In this document: positions 41,380 through 51,885 of the stretch, in pieces
How the letters are laid out: each line of letters starts with the position of its first letter
Numbering within the stretch: position 1 is the first letter of the stretch
Assembly (NCBI GenBank): GCA_025353585.1
Contig: JANXOM010000160.1
Span: forward strand, 1 to 64,000
DNA: 64,000 nt
Origin: Deltaproteobacteria bacterium
Lineage (GTDB): Bacteria; Myxococcota_A; Polyangia; Haliangiales; Haliangiaceae
Direction: 5' to 3'
Position numbers and translations under genes: made by a program
Notes under the pieces: model-generated
The model's database searches: none
What the model was told of the DNA's origin: nothing
Seen by the model: the letters and a program-made list of their open reading frames with translations, nothing else

Positions 41380-44300
41380 ATGCGTTCTCTCTTTCGCGCG
41401 AGCCTCCTCGCCGTTTTCGCCGCGTGTGGCGGCCCCACGTCGCAGCAGCAGCCTGTCGCCGAGACTGGCGATCTGAAGGTCATGTCCTTCTCGCCCACCG
41501 CGGCGATCGACCAGCCCCAGGCCGTCACGATCAAGTTCGACAGGCCGGTCGTGGACGACCGCGCCATCGGCGGCCCCGCTGATCCGAGCACCATCGCGAT
41601 GACGCCGGCCGTGCCCTGGCAGGGCTACTGGCAGGACCGCCAGACGCTCGTCCTCGAGACCAAGGGCGCGCTCGTGCCGTCGACCCGCTACCACTTCGCG
41701 CTCGCCGGCGACCTCGCCGCGCGCGCCGGGGCGTTCGAGGTCGTGTTCGTCTACCGCCCCCTCGCCGTCCACGGGATCATCGGCTACGCGGACCTGCTGC
41801 CGCTCGTGGGCGACATCGTGATCGGGTTCAACGAGCCGGTCGACGCGGCCGCCGCCGCCGCGCACTGCCGGCTCGAGCCGCTGCTGGGCGCCCCCGTCGC
41901 GCTCGTCGCGCACGCGCCCGGCGCGGCCGGCAGCTCGTCCGTCACGCTCGGGATCGACGGCGCCCTCACCGCGGGCGCGGCGTATCTCCTGACCTGTCGC
42001 GAGCTCGCGGGCGCCGGCGGCGACGCGACGCTCACCTCGCCGTTCTCGACGACCGTCCACGCGCGCCCGGCGTTCGCCGTCACCGGCTTCCAGCCCGCCG
42101 TCGACGCGAAGGCTCCCGTCGCCGCCGACGAGGTCGAGCTGCAGATCACGTTCTCCACCCCGGTCACGGCCGACGCGATGCACGCGGCGATCTCGTCCGT
42201 CCCGGCCATCCCCGGCCTCGGCGACGGCTACCTCCTCGACGACGGCATGACCTACAAGGTCACGGCCGACCTCGACGCGCAGACCACCTACAAGATCCAC
42301 CTCGGATCGCTCGCCGACATCTTCGGCCAGAAGCTCCCCGTGGCCGTCGACCACGTGTTCAAGACCGGCGACGCCAAGCCGCGCCTGTCGCTCGAGCGCG
42401 GCATCTTCGCGCTCGAGGCGAGCGCGAAGGGCTACCCGGTCTGGTCGCGCAACGTCGGCACGTACGACGTCGAGTGCGGCGCGATCCCCAAGAGCAAGCT
42501 CGTGCAGCTCCTGACGTCCGACATGCAGTACGACCCGTGGGGCGGCAACAACGACGACAAGCCGCTCGACTGGGCGAAGCTCCACGTCACGCCCACGAAG
42601 CGCGCGCACAAGATCCCCGAGCGCAACAAGTGGGTGCAGACGCCGCTCGACCTCGGCGGCACGTGCGGCGGCGCCGGCGCCAAGCGCGGCGTGTTCCTGG
42701 CCGAGATCCACTCGAATGACGTCAAGCAGGATGACAACCGCCCGTGGCTGAACCCGCGCCGCAACCGCGTGCTCGCGAACGTCACGGACCTCGGCGTGCT
42801 GATCAAGGTCGGCCCCGCGTCGGGGCTCGTATGGGTGACGTCCTTCGCCACGGGCGCGCCCGTCGGCGGCGCGTCGGTCACGGTCTACACGCCGTCCGGC
42901 AAGGCCGTCTACACGGGCACGACGACGGCCGATGGCCTCCTCACGATCCCGGGCAGCGCCGTGCTGAAGGACAAGCCGAAGCCGGTCGGCGACGCGGCGG
43001 AGGCGGGCAACGACATCGACAACACGTACGAGAACGGCGGCCGCGCGCAGCGGCTGATCGCGGTGGTCGAGAGCGGCGCCGATCTCGCCGTCGTCGACGG
43101 CAACTGGAGCAACGGCATCCAGATCTGGAACTTCGCGGTCGACGAGGCGCCGAGCAACGCGCAGGTGCGCATCCGCGGCTTCATCCAGAGCGACCGCGGC
43201 CTCTACCGCCCGGGCGAGGAGGTCCACTTCAAGGGCCTCGCCCGCGAGATCACCGCGATCCACCCGCCGCGCGTGCCCGCGAAGCAGCCGGTCACCGTCG
43301 AGGTCACCGACAGCCGCGGCCAGTCGGTGATGACGAAGACCACCGCGCTGACGGCGTTCGGCGGCTTCGCGTTCGACCTCCAGCTCGCGCCCGACGCGTC
43401 GCTCGGCGACTACTACGTCAGCGCCACGCTCGGCGCGCAGACGTTCCGCGAGAAGTTCACCGTCGAGGAGTTCCGCCCGGCCGCGTTCGAGCTCTCGATC
43501 AAGGGCGACCAGAAAGCCGGCGCTGTCCCCCGGCCCGGCGACAAGCTGAGCTTTGGCCTCGACGCGAAGTACCTGTTCGGCGCGCCCGTCGCCGGCGCGA
43601 AGGTCGAGTGGAACCTGCGTCGCCGCAAGCACTACGTCTCGTTCCCCGGCTACGACGAGTACACGTTCGCGGCCGACCCGCACGAGTACTGGTGGTCCGA
43701 TCGCCGCGACGAGTACGGCGAGCTCGTCTCCGACGGCAAGGACCAGACGGACGCCACCGGTCACCTCGTCATCGCCGCCAGCGAGCCAACGGCGACGCCG
43801 GATCCCGACGCGCCGCCGGCCGAGCCGGTGCCGACCACGGCGGGCCCGGTGGACTACATCGTGGGCGCGAGCGTCACCGACGCGACGGACCAGACGATCT
43901 CGAAGTCCGTGATGGTCACGGCGCACCGCACGTCGTTCTACCTGGGTGTCCACGCGAGCGAGTACGTCCAGGCGGTGGACATGCCGTTCGGCATCAACCT
44001 CGTGGCGCTCCGCCCCGATGGCACGCGCGCGGCCACGAAGGCGCACCTCCGCTTCACGCGCGTCGAGTGGACGTGCAGCTACACCCAGCACGGCTACCGC
44101 GGCTACTCGCACTGCGACCCGAAGAATCGCGTCGCGATCGAGCGCGACGTCGACATCGCGGCGGCGGGCTCGCACACGGAGCGCGTGGTCCCGACGGCGC
44201 CGGGCGATTACATCGTGCGCATCGAGGCGAAGGACGAGCACGGCAACGCGGTCGCGGCCGAGAGCGAGATCTACGTCATCGGCAAGGGCGAGGCGTTCTG

Positions 44301-47019
44301 GAGCGGCGACGAGGGCGATCGCATGACGATCGTCGCGAGCAAGCCGGTCTACGCGCCCGGCGATGTCGCGAAGCTCGTGCCGATGGCGAACATGGTCGAC
44401 CCGACCGCGCTCGTCACCGTCGAGCGCGACGGCGTGCTGACGGCGCGCGTGACGAAGCTGACGTCGACGAGCGAGGGGCTGACGCTGCCGATCGCGGATG
44501 CGTGGGCGCCGAACGTGTACGCGAGCATCGCGCTCGTGGCCGGGCGGCACGGCCCGCTCGACAAGGACCGGCCCGCGTTCAAGCTCGGCACCGTCGAGCT
44601 GAAGGTCACGTCGACGCACAAGGAGCTCAAGGTCGCCGTCGCGCTCGACCAGGGCACGGTGCGGCCGGGCGATCCGGTCGCGGGCACGATCACCGTCACG
44701 CACGACGGCAAGCCGGTGAAGGCGGAGGTCTCGCTGTCGGCGGCCGATGAAGGCGTGCTGCAGCTCGTCGCGTACGAGACGCCGAACCCGATGAAGACGT
44801 TCTACGCGCCGTTCGGCCTCTCGGTCGAGCCGGCGACGAACTGGAACCGGATCGCGCGCCTCGCAGATCCCACGGCGGGCGATCCGGACCAGGGCGGCGA
44901 CAGCGCGTCGAAGGTCGGGGCCCAGCGCGTGCGCAGCAAGTTCGTGGCGTCGGCGTTCTGGGCGCCCGCCCTCGTCACGAACGAGGTCGGCGTCATTCAC
45001 TTCGCGTTCGCCGCGCCGGACAACCTGTCCGCGTTCCGGCTGATGGCGGTCGCGGCCGACATCGCCGACCAGTTCGGCGCGGGCGAGACACGGCTGACGG
45101 TGAACAAGCCGCTCATGGCGCAGCCGACCCTGCCCCGCTTCCTGCGCACCGGCGATGACACCGAGGTCGGCGTGCTGCTCCACAACACGACGGACACGGC
45201 CGGCGTCGCGACGGTGACGGCGACGGCGGACGGCGCGTCGCTGGCGACGACCCACCAGGACATCGCGCTGCCGGCGCACGGCGAGGCGCGCGTGCGGTTC
45301 GCGGCGACGGCCATCGCGACGGCGGCGGCGGCCACGTTCAAGTTCGATGTCACGATGGGGCGCGAGGCGGACGCCGTCGCGGTGACGCTGCCGATCGAGA
45401 GGCCGCGGCTCGTCGAGACGCGCACGCTCGTCGAGGCGATGCTGCCGGCCGGCCAGACGTGGACGAGCACGCTTGCCCCATCGCCCGGCGTGCTGCGCGA
45501 CGAGAGCAGGCTGACGCTCACGATCGACCGCACGGGCGCCGGCGACCTCGCGCCGAGCCTCAAGGCGCTCGTCGAGTATCCCTACGGCTGCCTCGAGCAG
45601 ACGATGTCGCACATGGTCCCGCTGATCGCGGCGAAGGACCTCGCGGCCTCGCTCGACAGCGGCGCGCTCGATCACACGAAGGCCCAGCACTACATCGACG
45701 TCGGCGTCGCGAAGGTCCTGCGCCACCAGCACGAGGACGGCCAGTTCTCGCTGTGGCCGGACTCGCAGACGTACCCGCACCTGACGGCGTACGCGCTGTG
45801 GGGGCTGACGGTCGCGCAGCAGGGCGGCGTGGCCGTGCCGGCAGCCGTCTTCGACCACGGCCTCGCCGGCCTCACGGAGTACGCGAACAAGCACCTCGGC
45901 GAGGCCAATAACAGCGCGTCGATGGCGATGGCGGCGTACGTGATGGCGCTGCGCGGCAAGCCGGACGCGAACCTCGATGCGCGGCTGTACGCCTCGCGCG
46001 GCACGCTGCCGAAGTGGGGGCAGGCGTTCCTGCTGCGGGCCCTGGCGCTCGCGAAGGCAGACCCGCGGCAGACGGCCGAGCTCGAGAAGCTGCTGCTGCT
46101 GAACCTCGTGCAGACCGACGGCGGGCTCGCGACGGTGCACGAGACGTCGTCGCGCGAGGAGCTCGACATGTACTGGGGCTCCGATGCGCGCTCGACGGCG
46201 CTGACGCTGCTCGCGCTGCTCGAGGTCGATCCGCAGTCGAAGATGATCGAGCCGCTCGCGGCCGGCCTCAAGTCGCAGCGCGGCCGGACGGGCACGTGGC
46301 AATCGACGCAGGAGAACGTGTGGGCGCTCGTGGCGCTGTCGCAGTACGCCAAGCGCGGGGCGGCGGGCGAGACGACGGCGACCATCACCATCGGCGGCGT
46401 GGCGATGCCGGCGCGGGTCATCACGGGCGCGCAGATCGCGACGGTCCAGATCCCGCTGGCGAAGGTCGCGGACGGCGCGGCGGTGGCGGTGGGCGTGACG
46501 AACGGCGCGCATGTCTCGGCGCGCGTGACGGAGGCGCGCGTCGACGTCGGCGCGGGCGAGCACCACGGCTTCACGGTGTTCCGCCGCTACCTCGACGCCA
46601 AGGGCGCGCCGGTCACGACGGCGAAGGCCGGCGACCTCGTCACCATTCGCATCGAGATCGAAGCGGACGAGCAACAGCGCTGGGTGGCGGTGAACGACCC
46701 GATCCCGGCCGGCTTCGAGGCCGTGAACACGAAGCTCGCCGAGAGCGGCGCGGCCGCGGATCCGGCGAAGGGCGTCGGCGACGGGACGGGCAACGCGCGC
46801 GACTGGCGCTCGTACGCCGCGTGGGACTACCAGGAGATGCACGACGACGCGGTCCGCTGGTTCGCGGACTACATGACGAAGGGCTCGCACGTCATCGAGT
46901 ACCAGGCGCGCGCGACGACGGCCGGTACGTTCACGGCGATGCCGACGACCGTCGAGAACATGTATCACCCGGACATCCACGGCCGCAGCGACAAGCGCGT
47001 CGTGACGGTCACGCCGTGA
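41380..47019 (+). CDS. Bacterial alpha-2-macroglobulin family lipoprotein with thioester motif
   Basis: Lipobox LAVFAAC; YPYGCLEQTMSHM thioester; FIQSDRGLYRPGEEVHFKGLAR MG-domain signature. Confidence 0.95.
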   Translation: MRSLFRASLLAVFAACGGPTSQQQPVAETGDLKVMSFSPTAAIDQPQAVTIKFDRPVVDDRAIGGPADPSTIAMTPAVPWQGYWQDRQTLVLETKGALVPSTRYHFALAGDLAARAGAFEVVFVYRPLAVHGIIGYADLLPLVGDIVIGFNEPVDAAAAAAHCRLEPLLGAPVALVAHAPGAAGSSSVTLGIDGALTAGAAYLLTCRELAGAGGDATLTSPFSTTVHARPAFAVTGFQPAVDAKAPVAADEVELQITFSTPVTADAMHAAISSVPAIPGLGDGYLLDDGMTYKVTADLDAQTTYKIHLGSLADIFGQKLPVAVDHVFKTGDAKPRLSLERGIFALEASAKGYPVWSRNVGTYDVECGAIPKSKLVQLLTSDMQYDPWGGNNDDKPLDWAKLHVTPTKRAHKIPERNKWVQTPLDLGGTCGGAGAKRGVFLAEIHSNDVKQDDNRPWLNPRRNRVLANVTDLGVLIKVGPASGLVWVTSFATGAPVGGASVTVYTPSGKAVYTGTTTADGLLTIPGSAVLKDKPKPVGDAAEAGNDIDNTYENGGRAQRLIAVVESGADLAVVDGNWSNGIQIWNFAVDEAPSNAQVRIRGFIQSDRGLYRPGEEVHFKGLAREITAIHPPRVPAKQPVTVEVTDSRGQSVMTKTTALTAFGGFAFDLQLAPDASLGDYYVSATLGAQTFREKFTVEEFRPAAFELSIKGDQKAGAVPRPGDKLSFGLDAKYLFGAPVAGAKVEWNLRRRKHYVSFPGYDEYTFAADPHEYWWSDRRDEYGELVSDGKDQTDATGHLVIAASEPTATPDPDAPPAEPVPTTAGPVDYIVGASVTDATDQTISKSVMVTAHRTSFYLGVHASEYVQAVDMPFGINLVALRPDGTRAATKAHLRFTRVEWTCSYTQHGYRGYSHCDPKNRVAIERDVDIAAAGSHTERVVPTAPGDYIVRIEAKDEHGNAVAAESEIYVIGKGEAFWSGDEGDRMTIVASKPVYAPGDVAKLVPMANMVDPTALVTVERDGVLTARVTKLTSTSEGLTLPIADAWAPNVYASIALVAGRHGPLDKDRPAFKLGTVELKVTSTHKELKVAVALDQGTVRPGDPVAGTITVTHDGKPVKAEVSLSAADEGVLQLVAYETPNPMKTFYAPFGLSVEPATNWNRIARLADPTAGDPDQGGDSASKVGAQRVRSKFVASAFWAPALVTNEVGVIHFAFAAPDNLSAFRLMAVAADIADQFGAGETRLTVNKPLMAQPTLPRFLRTGDDTEVGVLLHNTTDTAGVATVTATADGASLATTHQDIALPAHGEARVRFAATAIATAAAATFKFDVTMGREADAVAVTLPIERPRLVETRTLVEAMLPAGQTWTSTLAPSPGVLRDESRLTLTIDRTGAGDLAPSLKALVEYPYGCLEQTMSHMVPLIAAKDLAASLDSGALDHTKAQHYIDVGVAKVLRHQHEDGQFSLWPDSQTYPHLTAYALWGLTVAQQGGVAVPAAVFDHGLAGLTEYANKHLGEANNSASMAMAAYVMALRGKPDANLDARLYASRGTLPKWGQAFLLRALALAKADPRQTAELEKLLLLNLVQTDGGLATVHETSSREELDMYWGSDARSTALTLLALLEVDPQSKMIEPLAAGLKSQRGRTGTWQSTQENVWALVALSQYAKRGAAGETTATITIGGVAMPARVITGAQIATVQIPLAKVADGAAVAVGVTNGAHVSARVTEARVDVGAGEHHGFTVFRRYLDAKGAPVTTAKAGDLVTIRIEIEADEQQRWVAVNDPIPAGFEAVNTKLAESGAAADPAKGVGDGTGNARDWRSYAAWDYQEMHDDAVRWFADYMTKGSHVIEYQARATTAGTFTAMPTTVENMYHPDIHGRSDKRVVTVTP

Positions 47020-49022
47020 CGGCAGCCCGCGTGGCGCGCGTGGCCCGCGTGCTTCGGGGCGCGGCGGTGGCCGGGCTGCTGCCGCTCGTGATCGTGCTGC
47101 ACGCGACGGTCGTGGCCGTGCTCGCGACGCCGTTCGATCGCACCGCGCTCGACCGCGGGAGCGCGCCGCTCGTGCTGGTCGACGTGCGCGGCGAGGAGCT
47201 CGCGCGGCTGCCGGCGGAGGGCGCGGATCGCACGCAATGGACGGCGCTCGGCGAGCTGCCCGCGGTGGGCGTGTCGGCGGTCGTCGAGGCGGAGGACCAG
47301 GGCTTCTGGGAGCACCGCGGCGTGGACAGCACGGGCATCGCGCGGGCGCTGTGGCTCGACGCACGCGGCGGCCGCTTCGGCGGCTCGACGCTGACGATGC
47401 AGCTCGCGCGCATGCTGCTCGGCGCGACGAACACGCGCACGCCGGCGACCAAGGTGCGCGAGGTGCTGCTGGCGCTGCGGATCGAGCGCGCGACGGACAA
47501 GCGCACGATCCTCGAGCAGTGGCTGAACCGCGCGTACTTCGGCAACGGCGCGTACGGCTACGAGGCGGCGGCGCGGCTCTACTTCGGGCGGCCGGCGCGG
47601 GCGCTCGCGCCGGGCGAGGCCGTGCTGCTCGCGGTGCTGCCGCGGGCCCCGAGCGGCTACGACCCGCTGACGCACCTGGACGCGGCCATCGCGCGGCGCG
47701 ACCGCGTGCTCGAGCTGCTCGTCGAGCGGGGCGTGATGACGGCGGCGGCGGCGGCCGACGCGCGGGCGCAGCCGATCGCGGTCGCGCGCCACGGAGCCCC
47801 TCCGGCGGCGCCGCAGTTCGTGGCGTGGGCGCTCGCCCAGCTGCCCGCGGAGGTCCGCCACGCGGGCGGGACGGTGCGCACGACGCTGGATCTGCGGCTG
47901 CAGCGCGGACTCGAGGCGCGCGTGGCCGCGCAGGTGGCGCAGCTCGGCGACAAGGGCCTCGCGCAGGCGGGCATGGTCGTCCTCGACGCGCAGACGACCG
48001 AGGTCCGCGCGCTCGTCGGGTCCGTCGGCGATTCGGCCATCGACATCGTGACGCGGCGACGGAACCCGGGCTCGGCGCTCAAGCCGTTCGTCTACGCGAC
48101 GGCGATCGAGCGCGGCGCGTCGCCGGCGAGCATCGCGTGGGATACGCGCGACACGAGCGCGGACTACTTCGCCCCGACGGGCGGCGTGGAGCACGGGCCG
48201 GTGCGCTACCGGACGGCGCTGGCGAGCTCGTACAACTTCGCGGCGGTGAGCGTGCTCGAGCAGGTGGGCATCGCGCACGTGATGACGGCGCTGCACGCGG
48301 CGGGCGTCGCGGAGCTGCCGGGCGTGCCGAGCGACTACGGGCTGCGGCTCGCGCTCGGCGCGGCGAAGGTGCGGCTGCTCGACCTGACGGCCGGGTACGG
48401 CTTCCTCGTGCGCGGCGGCCGGGTCGGCACGCCGCGGGGCATCACGGGCGTGGTGCGGCCGGACGGCCAGCGCTGGACGCCGGCGGTGGCGGCGGAGACG
48501 CAGGTCTTCTCGCCGCAGACGTCGTGGCTGGTGATGGACATGCTGAGCGATCCGGAGGCGCGGCGCCCGGGGTTCGGCATGGAGCTGCCGTTCGATCTGC
48601 CGTTCCCGATCGCGGCGAAGACGGGGACGGCGCGCGGGTTCGCGGACACGTGGGCCGTGGGCGCGACGCGCGAGTACATCGTGGGCGCGTGGGCCGGCAC
48701 GTTCGACGGCACCGCGACGCACGGGCTCGTCGGGATGGACGCGGCGGCGCCCCTGGTGCGCGCGGGGATGCTCGCGGTGGCGGGCGGCAAGAAGCTGACG
48801 CTGCCGGCGCGACCGGACGGCGTCGTCGATGTGGAGGTGTGCGCTGACAGCGGGCTGGCGCCGGGCCCGCGCTGCCCGCACGTGCACGACTACATGGCCG
48901 CGGGCCACGCGGCGCTCGCGCCGTGCAGCTGGCACGACGCGCTCGGCGTGCTCGCGTACCCGGTGGCGCGAGCCCGGGGCTGGCTGGCGCGCGCGACCGC
49001 GCGGACGGGGCCCCACGAGTGA
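47016..49022 (+). CDS. pbpC: Penicillin-binding protein 1C
   Basis: GTGA overlap with the alpha-2-macroglobulin gene; glycosyltransferase EAEDQGFWEHRGVD..GGSTLTMQLARML; transpeptidase PGSALKPFVYATAIE, KTGTARGFADTWAVG. Confidence 0.93.
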   Translation: MTAARVARVARVLRGAAVAGLLPLVIVLHATVVAVLATPFDRTALDRGSAPLVLVDVRGEELARLPAEGADRTQWTALGELPAVGVSAVVEAEDQGFWEHRGVDSTGIARALWLDARGGRFGGSTLTMQLARMLLGATNTRTPATKVREVLLALRIERATDKRTILEQWLNRAYFGNGAYGYEAAARLYFGRPARALAPGEAVLLAVLPRAPSGYDPLTHLDAAIARRDRVLELLVERGVMTAAAAADARAQPIAVARHGAPPAAPQFVAWALAQLPAEVRHAGGTVRTTLDLRLQRGLEARVAAQVAQLGDKGLAQAGMVVLDAQTTEVRALVGSVGDSAIDIVTRRRNPGSALKPFVYATAIERGASPASIAWDTRDTSADYFAPTGGVEHGPVRYRTALASSYNFAAVSVLEQVGIAHVMTALHAAGVAELPGVPSDYGLRLALGAAKVRLLDLTAGYGFLVRGGRVGTPRGITGVVRPDGQRWTPAVAAETQVFSPQTSWLVMDMLSDPEARRPGFGMELPFDLPFPIAAKTGTARGFADTWAVGATREYIVGAWAGTFDGTATHGLVGMDAAAPLVRAGMLAVAGGKKLTLPARPDGVVDVEVCADSGLAPGPRCPHVHDYMAAGHAALAPCSWHDALGVLAYPVARARGWLARATARTGPHE

Positions 49023-49122
49023 TGCGAGCGGTCTGGTCGACAGGTCGGGCGAATTGCCACAGCGTCCACCGGACGCGCAGGTAGTGTCACCGCGGGTCCC
49101 GCAGCGGAGCTAGGCTCGGGCC

Positions 49123-50415
49123 GTGCGACGCCGTGACGTTCTCAAAGCGCTGGCGGTCGTCCCGGCGGCGGGCTGGCTGGTCGCCTGCGGCGACAACGTG
49201 AGCGCGGACCCGGCGGACTCCGCGTCCGCCGTGTTCGAGATCGCGTCGGATCGGTTCATCGTGTGGATCTGGGCGGTGACACGCGGCGCGGCGGTCGCGC
49301 GCGTGAGCTCGGCCGATGGAGTCGCCGCCGAACAGGTCGTCGTCCTGACCGGGGCCGCAGGGATCGGCGTCGCCGACATCAGGGGCCTGGCCCCGGACCG
49401 GGACTATACGGTCGAGATCGAGCTGGAGTCGGGTGTCGTGCTCGGCCCTCACCGGGTTCGCACCGCGCCCCCCGACGACATGCCCTCTGTCGTCCGGTTC
49501 GCCGTGTCGGCGGACTACGATCCGTCCGCGCCGCAGTTCGCGAGCAACGTCCTCGACGGGGTCATCGCCACGCAGCCGGCGTTCTTCGTCTCGATCGGCG
49601 ACTTCCCGTATACCGACAACGGCCCCGTCGCGGTGACCCTGAACGAGTATCGGCAGCGCCACCTGGACGCGCGCACGCATCCGCCGATTCGCGCGTTGCA
49701 TCGAGCTTGTGGCTGCTATTCGATCTACGACGATCACGAGTTCCTGAACAACTGGGATGCGACCTACGCCGCGGCCAAGCCGCAGCGACTCGCCGCGGCC
49801 ATGCAAGCCTGGGACGATTTTTTTCCGCTCCGCGACGCCCCTCCCGCCGTCAGATATCGCCGCTGGCGATGGGGGGCGCACGTCGAGTGCTTCCTGCTCG
49901 ATTGCCGACGATTCCGGAGCGCGGATGCGGCGGCCGATGACGCGAGCAAGACGATGCTGGGCGCCACGCAGCTCGCGTGGTTCCTGGCCGCCCTCAGCGC
50001 GTCGACAGCGACGTTCAAGATCGTATTCACGACCATCCCCCTCGACTACAGCGCGAATAATAGTGACGACTGGACGAGCTTCACGTTCGAGCGACAGCTC
50101 ATCTTTGATCATCTGCTCCAGTCCGGGATTGCCGGTGTTCTCTTCATCTCTGGCGATCAGCACTGGTTCGCCTCGCAGTCGCACGCGTACGGCATCCGCG
50201 AGGTTCAGGTCGGGCCGCTGCGCCGCGGGCTCGGCCGACCGCCGCCACCTGTGCCGGCCGTCAAGTTCCGCTACGTCGGCTTCAACGCGGGCATCGTCGA
50301 CGTTCGGGCGACCGAGCTGACCGTCTCCGGGGTCGGTCCTGATGGCAGCGTCTTTTACACCGAGACCCTCTCGCTCGAAGATCTGACTCCGCGGCGCTCC
50401 CCCGACAGGTTGTGA
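49123..50415 (+). CDS. Alkaline phosphatase D (PhoD)-like metallophosphatase, Tat-like lipoprotein signal
   Basis: MRRRDVLKALAVVPAAGWLVAC; SIYDDHEFLNNWD; FISGDQHWFASQ. Confidence 0.85.
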   Translation: MRRRDVLKALAVVPAAGWLVACGDNVSADPADSASAVFEIASDRFIVWIWAVTRGAAVARVSSADGVAAEQVVVLTGAAGIGVADIRGLAPDRDYTVEIELESGVVLGPHRVRTAPPDDMPSVVRFAVSADYDPSAPQFASNVLDGVIATQPAFFVSIGDFPYTDNGPVAVTLNEYRQRHLDARTHPPIRALHRACGCYSIYDDHEFLNNWDATYAAAKPQRLAAAMQAWDDFFPLRDAPPAVRYRRWRWGAHVECFLLDCRRFRSADAAADDASKTMLGATQLAWFLAALSASTATFKIVFTTIPLDYSANNSDDWTSFTFERQLIFDHLLQSGIAGVLFISGDQHWFASQSHAYGIREVQVGPLRRGLGRPPPPVPAVKFRYVGFNAGIVDVRATELTVSGVGPDGSVFYTETLSLEDLTPRRSPDRL

Positions 50416-50486
50416 CCGATCGGCTTCGGCGGACGCCACGGGGGGCGCCGCGCTACGGGTCGGTGGTGATCGCCGCGGCGAGCGGG

Positions 50487-51020
50487 TCAGTCGCCTTCGA
50501 CGCGCGCGACGGCCACCTCGATGACGTCATCTCGGTGCAGCCGGCGGTTCGACTTCGCGACGCGTCCGCCCGCGACCGTGACGTTGCCGCCGTCGATCAA
50601 CCGCTGCACGACCGCGCGCGAGAGCTCCGGCACGGCTGACGCGATGATGAGGTCCACGCGCTCGCCGTCGAGGCCGTCGCCGACGACGATCCGGAACCGG
50701 TCGAACACGCCGTCACCGGCGCCCGCGTCCTCGGTCCGCACCGTCGTCGGGCGCGCCGGCGCGGGCGGCACGGCGGCGCGCTCGGTGCCCGCGGGCACCT
50801 GCAGGAAGATCTCGTGCCCGTCGGCGATGCGCAGGGCGATCGTGCCGCGCGGAAAGTTCGTCGTGCCGTACTGGTAGCCCTTGCGGAGCAGGCCGTGCTG
50901 CATGCCGTCGACGTCGAGGCCCTTCATCGCCCCGCGCAGCTCGGCCGTGAGCTCGACGGGCGCTCCCCAGTCGATCTGCAAGAGCCGCGTGGCGCTCGAG
51001 CCGTGGACGATGAACCGCAC
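50487..51020 (-). CDS. S4 RNA-binding domain protein
   Basis: GERVDLIIASAVPELSRAVVQRLIDGGNVTVAGGRVAKSNRRLHRDDVIEV S4 domain; no pseudouridine synthase domain. Confidence 0.7.
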   Translation of the reverse strand: MRFIVHGSSATRLLQIDWGAPVELTAELRGAMKGLDVDGMQHGLLRKGYQYGTTNFPRGTIALRIADGHEIFLQVPAGTERAAVPPAPARPTTVRTEDAGAGDGVFDRFRIVVGDGLDGERVDLIIASAVPELSRAVVQRLIDGGNVTVAGGRVAKSNRRLHRDDVIEVAVARVEGD

Positions 51021-51043
51021 GGGCGCACCCTACACTGAAAGGG

Positions 51044-51847
51044 TCACGCGCGCTGATCGGCCACGCCGCGCGGCGTGAGCGCCGGCGACGCCGCGAGCAG
51101 GCCGTCGACCAAGACCAGCGCCGTCTGCGTCAGATCCGCGAACGCATCGGAGCCGACGACATCGCGCGCGGCCGGGTACACCACGACGAGCGGTCCGATC
51201 AGCTCGATCACCAGGTCGCGCCGGGCCGCGCGCGCGAGCACGCCGGCGAGCCCGCCCGTCATCAGCTCCGCGATCCGCTCGGGCGTGTGGCAGTAGCCGC
51301 GCCAGCCCGCGGGCAGGCCGAGCGCGAGCGGCGTTGTCGGCAGCGCGGGTAGCTCCGCCGGATACGAGCGCGCCATGCCGAAGCCGTCCCGCACCGTCTT
51401 CGACAGCGAGCCGATGCGCTCGATGTGATCGTCGTCGGTCAGGTCGTCACCACCGCCGGCGTGCTTGAACAGCGCGTGCGGGAAGTCGCGGTCCATCTCG
51501 CACGCCACGACGCTCACGACCGGCCCGATCCGGAACGGCGGCTCGACCGGCAGCCACGCCCATTCGCCGCGGCGCTCGCGCAAGGTCTCCATGTCGAACG
51601 CGGTGACGTCGATGTCATGCGTGCCGCGCGCCAGCACGCCGTGCACGACGCGCCGCTCGAAGCCGCCGTCTGCCAGGCACCAGAGCGCCGTCTTCTGCAA
51701 GAGCGGTGAGATGTGCGTCAGGTCGGCGACGGGCGAGAGCCCCGACGCGTTCGCCGCCGTCACCTGCGCCTTGCGGCGGACCATCGTGCGGCTGACGAGC
51801 CAGCTGGCACCGGCCACCATGCCGCCGATGAACCACAGGTCCTTCAC
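51044..51847 (-). CDS. Hypothetical membrane-anchored protein
   Basis: GTG start VKDLWFIGGMVAGASWLVSRTM; conserved-looking coding sequence; the longer ORF start (52516) overlaps ogt. Confidence 0.6.
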   Translation of the reverse strand: MKDLWFIGGMVAGASWLVSRTMVRRKAQVTAANASGLSPVADLTHISPLLQKTALWCLADGGFERRVVHGVLARGTHDIDVTAFDMETLRERRGEWAWLPVEPPFRIGPVVSVVACEMDRDFPHALFKHAGGGDDLTDDDHIERIGSLSKTVRDGFGMARSYPAELPALPTTPLALGLPAGWRGYCHTPERIAELMTGGLAGVLARAARRDLVIELIGPLVVVYPAARDVVGSDAFADLTQTALVLVDGLLAASPALTPRGVADQRA

Positions 51848-51885
51848 CGGCCCACCGTAGCACCTCGCCGGCGAGCGGCTGCGCG

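Noticed and set aside
41368-47364. 1998-aa minus-strand ORF antisense to the alpha-2-macroglobulin gene
   Set aside because: Arg/Asp/Val-rich low-complexity translation with no domain motif. It results from very high GC third positions; the sense strand has lipobox, MG and thioester motifs.
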